Shown here: one piece after another, positions 61,609-64,000 of the stretch
Numbering within the stretch: position 1 is the first letter of the stretch
How the letters are laid out: every line of letters begins with the position of its first letter
Assembly (NCBI RefSeq): GCF_000758945.1
Contig: NZ_JRND01000020.1
Coordinates: 1 to 64,000, forward strand
Reading direction: 5' to 3'
DNA: 64,000 nucleotides
DNA from: Lancefieldella parvula_C
GTDB taxonomy: Bacteria > Actinomycetota > Coriobacteriia > Coriobacteriales > Atopobiaceae
Notes under the pieces: generated by a model
The model's database searches: none
Seen by the model: the letters and a program-made list of their open reading frames with translations, nothing else
Told to the model about the DNA's origin: nothing
Translations under genes and position numbers: made by a program

Positions 61609-62328
61609 CTAATCAATCATTGTAATGGATTCAATGACTGGTTGCTCTGAAGCAGGGATAGTTCCATTTGAATCGGTTGGGGTTACGCCTTTACAAATTG
61701 CATCGACAACATCCATTCCACTTGTTACCGTGCCAAATGCAGCGTAATTTCCATTCAGAGTTGAGTTGTCTGCCTGCATGATAAAGAACTGTGAGCTTGC
61801 AGAGTTTGGATCTTGGGCGCGTGCCATGGAAATAGTTCCACGTGTATGCGAGATGTTATTCTCGACACCGTTTTTGGTGAACTCGCCCTTGATTTTATTC
61901 TCGGATCCACCCGAGCCATTGCCTTTAGGATCTCCACCTTGAATCATGAAGCCGTCAATAATGCGATGGAACGTAAGGCCATTATAGAAGCCTGACTCGG
62001 CAAGATGAGCAAAATTAGAAACCGTAATAGGCGCAACGTTTGCGTTAAGAGTTGCCTCGATAGTGCCGTAATCCTTCACCACAATGCGAACGTGATGGAT
62101 CCCCTTTGCATAAGGGTCATCCGCTGCTACGGAATCAATGTAGCCCTTGTTTTGCGAGCTCTGAGACTGCGTTTGTTGTGTCTGCTGCGATTGCGATTGC
62201 TGCGATTGTGAACTTGCCTGAGACTGAGACTTATCAGCACCTCTAAAAAGGGAGAAGCATATTGCTCCTACCGCAAGCACAACGATAACAATAACACCGT
62301 ACAGCCGACGATTCTTTGTTTGAAACAC
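61609..62328 (-). CDS. Membrane-anchored cyclophilin-type peptidyl-prolyl isomerase
   Basis: A 239-residue protein: N-terminal membrane helix (YGVIVIVVLAVGAICFSLF), a Ser/Gln repeat linker (about 33-60), then a cyclophilin domain outside the membrane: SGFYNGLTFHRIIDGFMIQGGDPKGNGSGG with the catalytic Arg, SMARAQDPNSASSQFFI and GNYAAFGTVTSGMDVVD. It should help fold exported proteins. It starts 15 bases after the tannase-like gene on the same strand. Confidence 0.94.
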   Translation of the reverse strand: MFQTKNRRLYGVIVIVVLAVGAICFSLFRGADKSQSQASSQSQQSQSQQTQQTQSQSSQNKGYIDSVAADDPYAKGIHHVRIVVKDYGTIEATLNANVAPITVSNFAHLAESGFYNGLTFHRIIDGFMIQGGDPKGNGSGGSENKIKGEFTKNGVENNISHTRGTISMARAQDPNSASSQFFIMQADNSTLNGNYAAFGTVTSGMDVVDAICKGVTPTDSNGTIPASEQPVIESITMID

Positions 62329-62343
62329 GCTGTATCCTCCCCT

Positions 62344-64000
62344 TTAAGCAGACGCGCATGTGACAATCCAAGACACCAGGTTGGCAGTTGCATTGCCTGT
62401 TCTCTCGGCAAGAACGTGACCCTTATCCCAAACAAGCGTGTAATCAACACTGCTCACGCCCGAGAAATGCTTTAGAGACAGACCCAAATTGAACGAGGTG
62501 CAGATTGAAGTATCAGTATTCTGAGCGCCCTCATTAATACGCCAATAAGGAGCAACGGAAGCTGTCTGATAACCCTTGTAAGACGCGCTGGTAAAGTACA
62601 GAGGATTAAACATATCCACACGAGTTGGAATGTCATTCTCCAGCGTATCAGCCTTATTCAGATCAGAGGTCCAATCATTAGCGTAGCTAGACTTCCAATC
62701 AGTAAGCTTCATATACGTATCAAGGTTCTTTTTAATGAGGTCAGCAGTCTGCTTATCAAAATGCAGCGTACTTTGCTCGCCAACACCAAAAAGCTGGTTA
62801 GCACGGGTGCTTCTATCAGGGGCATCAAAAGCTCCAACAGGAAGCGACGCGCCTCTTAAAGCTCGCGAGAAACCCCTCAAGTTCTCAAGCTCAACGCTCT
62901 GACGACGAAGGTTATATACAACCCAAATAGATTCTGAGTTTAGAGAGCCAAAATAGTGCTCAGCAGTATCGTAGATAGTAGATTGAACCTGCTGAGTAGC
63001 AGGAGCTGCATTATCTGTACCACGAACTGTTGCAAGATTTGGGTCACCTGGGAACGTAGGCTCTTCCAGTCGCTGAGGCGTAGAGGTATAAGGGAATGCG
63101 TTGTCCCTAACAAAGTTATTCGCGGAGGTCTTGAGCTCGTTGATAAGAAGGTCTGCATATGATCCAGCGGTATAGACGCCAGAGTTAGTTTCATCAAGAC
63201 TGACCTTACTATCATTGCTGTCGAGAAGATCCATGTTGTTGACAAATGAAGCATATGCACCAGCAAGATCTTGCGAGAGAGGTTGGGTCCATACACCCTC
63301 AGCACGGGAGTCTGTTGCATCTGCATACTGACCAGCTGACCACTCATACGCTGCGTCTGCAAGATCATATGAGGTTGCCGGACACCATGAAGCGCTGCCA
63401 TAAATAGAGTCTGAAAGCTGCTCGCCCTTCTCGCTATGTGTAGCAGCGCCAACGGCTTTAAGATATGGCGTATAGAGCGGAGAGTCTCCCGAGGTTCCCA
63501 GCACCGCACTGAGGCCGCCGCCAGCTGCAAAGCCAAACACAAAAATCTTTGATGTATTGCATGGGAGCAGCTCGTTGTTGTAGCGCAAATACCTAATAGC
63601 TGCCTTGAAATCTACTGCTGGCCAAGGAGAGCCGCCTGCGTAAAGCTCGTCCGAGCCTGTGGTTGAATCGTAACCAGCACTTCTACCGCGGAAACCTGCG
63701 TATACGTACACAAAGCCAGCCTCAAGGTACGGCGCTAGGCCTTCGTATGAGTAACTTGTAGGAGCGCTCTGAGGGAACAGCGTTGCTGTGTTAATAGGCA
63801 TGACAATTGGTGCGGTACTTGCGGTGAAACTGCCCACAACGGCTTTCTCGCTTACTTCGCACTCGTAGGTAGAGCCCTTCTTGGTTCCTGAGAAATACTT
63901 ACCAGGCACAAAAACCGAGAGAGTGTTTACCGACTTGCTTGCAGGCTTAGTGCAGTACTGAATGCCCAGCTGATAGTAGCAATCGTTGTCCTCGTCATAG
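62344..64000 (-). CDS. Tannase-like alpha/beta-hydrolase fold protein, 5' end outside window
   Basis: The frame is open to the window edge, so the N-terminus is missing (552 codons visible, beginning ...YDEDNDCYYQLGIQYC). The fold and words (VFVPGKYFSG, FVYVYAGFRGR, PWPAVDFKAAIRYLRYN, FVFGFAAGGGLSAVLGTSGDSPLYTPYL) resemble bacterial tannases and related esterases. The expected nucleophile motif GxSxG reads GFAAG: the Ser is Ala (codon GCA at 63526-63528). Late WDKGH could be the catalytic His region. Thus probably a non-catalytic surface or secreted protein. The family link is moderate. Confidence 0.75.
   Translation of the reverse strand, partial: YDEDNDCYYQLGIQYCTKPASKSVNTLSVFVPGKYFSGTKKGSTYECEVSEKAVVGSFTASTAPIVMPINTATLFPQSAPTSYSYEGLAPYLEAGFVYVYAGFRGRSAGYDSTTGSDELYAGGSPWPAVDFKAAIRYLRYNNELLPCNTSKIFVFGFAAGGGLSAVLGTSGDSPLYTPYLKAVGAATHSEKGEQLSDSIYGSASWCPATSYDLADAAYEWSAGQYADATDSRAEGVWTQPLSQDLAGAYASFVNNMDLLDSNDSKVSLDETNSGVYTAGSYADLLINELKTSANNFVRDNAFPYTSTPQRLEEPTFPGDPNLATVRGTDNAAPATQQVQSTIYDTAEHYFGSLNSESIWVVYNLRRQSVELENLRGFSRALRGASLPVGAFDAPDRSTRANQLFGVGEQSTLHFDKQTADLIKKNLDTYMKLTDWKSSYANDWTSDLNKADTLENDIPTRVDMFNPLYFTSASYKGYQTASVAPYWRINEGAQNTDTSICTSFNLGLSLKHFSGVSSVDYTLVWDKGHVLAERTGNATANLVSWIVTCASA

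Noticed and set aside
1..64000. CRISPR arrays, insertion sequences, prophage or rRNA
   Set aside because: No regularly spaced repeats, transposase, integrase, phage structural gene or rRNA sequence found on reading both strands.

Overview
The window looks like a chromosomal segment of a low-to-mid GC actinobacterium of the class Coriobacteriia. An Atopobiaceae member such as Lancefieldella/Atopobium is my best guess. It comes from overall family content and base composition: long-form HPF, Mtb-type dCTP deaminase/dUTPase, a DUF6541-like membrane protein, and ECF transporter plus DUF4430 surface proteins. No rRNA is present to confirm it. There is one tRNA (Thr-CGT) and I see no insertion sequence, prophage or CRISPR array. 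Most genes lie on the minus strand in short operons closed by clear stem-loop terminators.

Layout. 0.3-3.6 kb: ferrous iron uptake (two FeoA, one FeoB with a large extracellular insertion). 3.8-9.3 kb: PEP carboxylase, a first polysaccharide flippase, a glutaredoxin, a small acidic protein and tRNA-Thr. 9.3-17.9 kb: a DUF523 (TudS-like) fusion to purine nucleoside phosphorylase, a SurA-like protein, a HEAT-repeat protein, a NYN-domain protein, a beta-hydroxyacid dehydrogenase with a His/Cys-rich tail, DegV, HPF, an amino-acid-binding lipoprotein and ComFC. 18.0-27.6 kb: an energy-coupling-factor importer (S, fused A-A', T) with two DUF4430 surface proteins, Lgt and Dcd, probably a vitamin (corrinoid?) capture and uptake system. 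27.8-31.4 kb: an Nfu-type Fe-S scaffold, a U32 protein and RfbC.

31.5-50.9 kb: a cell-surface polysaccharide region. It holds two GT2 glycosyltransferases, DUF2304, a second flippase, LicD, a sulfatase-fold phosphoglycerol-transferase-like protein, a phosphocholine module (LicB plus an HTH-LicC-LicA fusion), RfbB-RfbD-RfbA, a DUF6541-like membrane protein and an AT-rich Caps_synth glycosyltransferase, with TyrS and a class A PBP between them. Together these could make dTDP-L-rhamnose, assemble and flip a rhamnose-containing polymer, and decorate it with phosphocholine and possibly phosphoglycerol. 51-64 kb: ArgR, a C39-like pseudo-peptidase, phosphoglucomutase, RlmKL with a degenerate first half, Kup, a HAD phosphatase, an ACT-domain protein, a CarD-like regulator, a cyclophilin and a tannase-like protein cut by the window edge.

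The most striking signal is not a gene. The octamer TTCTCGCC occurs at least 27 times (15 on +, 12 on -) where about 2 are expected. Its extended form GGGTTTCTCGCC recurs in genes, at 3' ends and as an inverted pair forming a terminator. It behaves like the DNA-uptake sequences of Neisseriaceae and Pasteurellaceae, and a competence-type gene (comFC) is in the window. Three proteins (C39-like, tannase-like, RlmL half) have lost the residues expected at their active sites.
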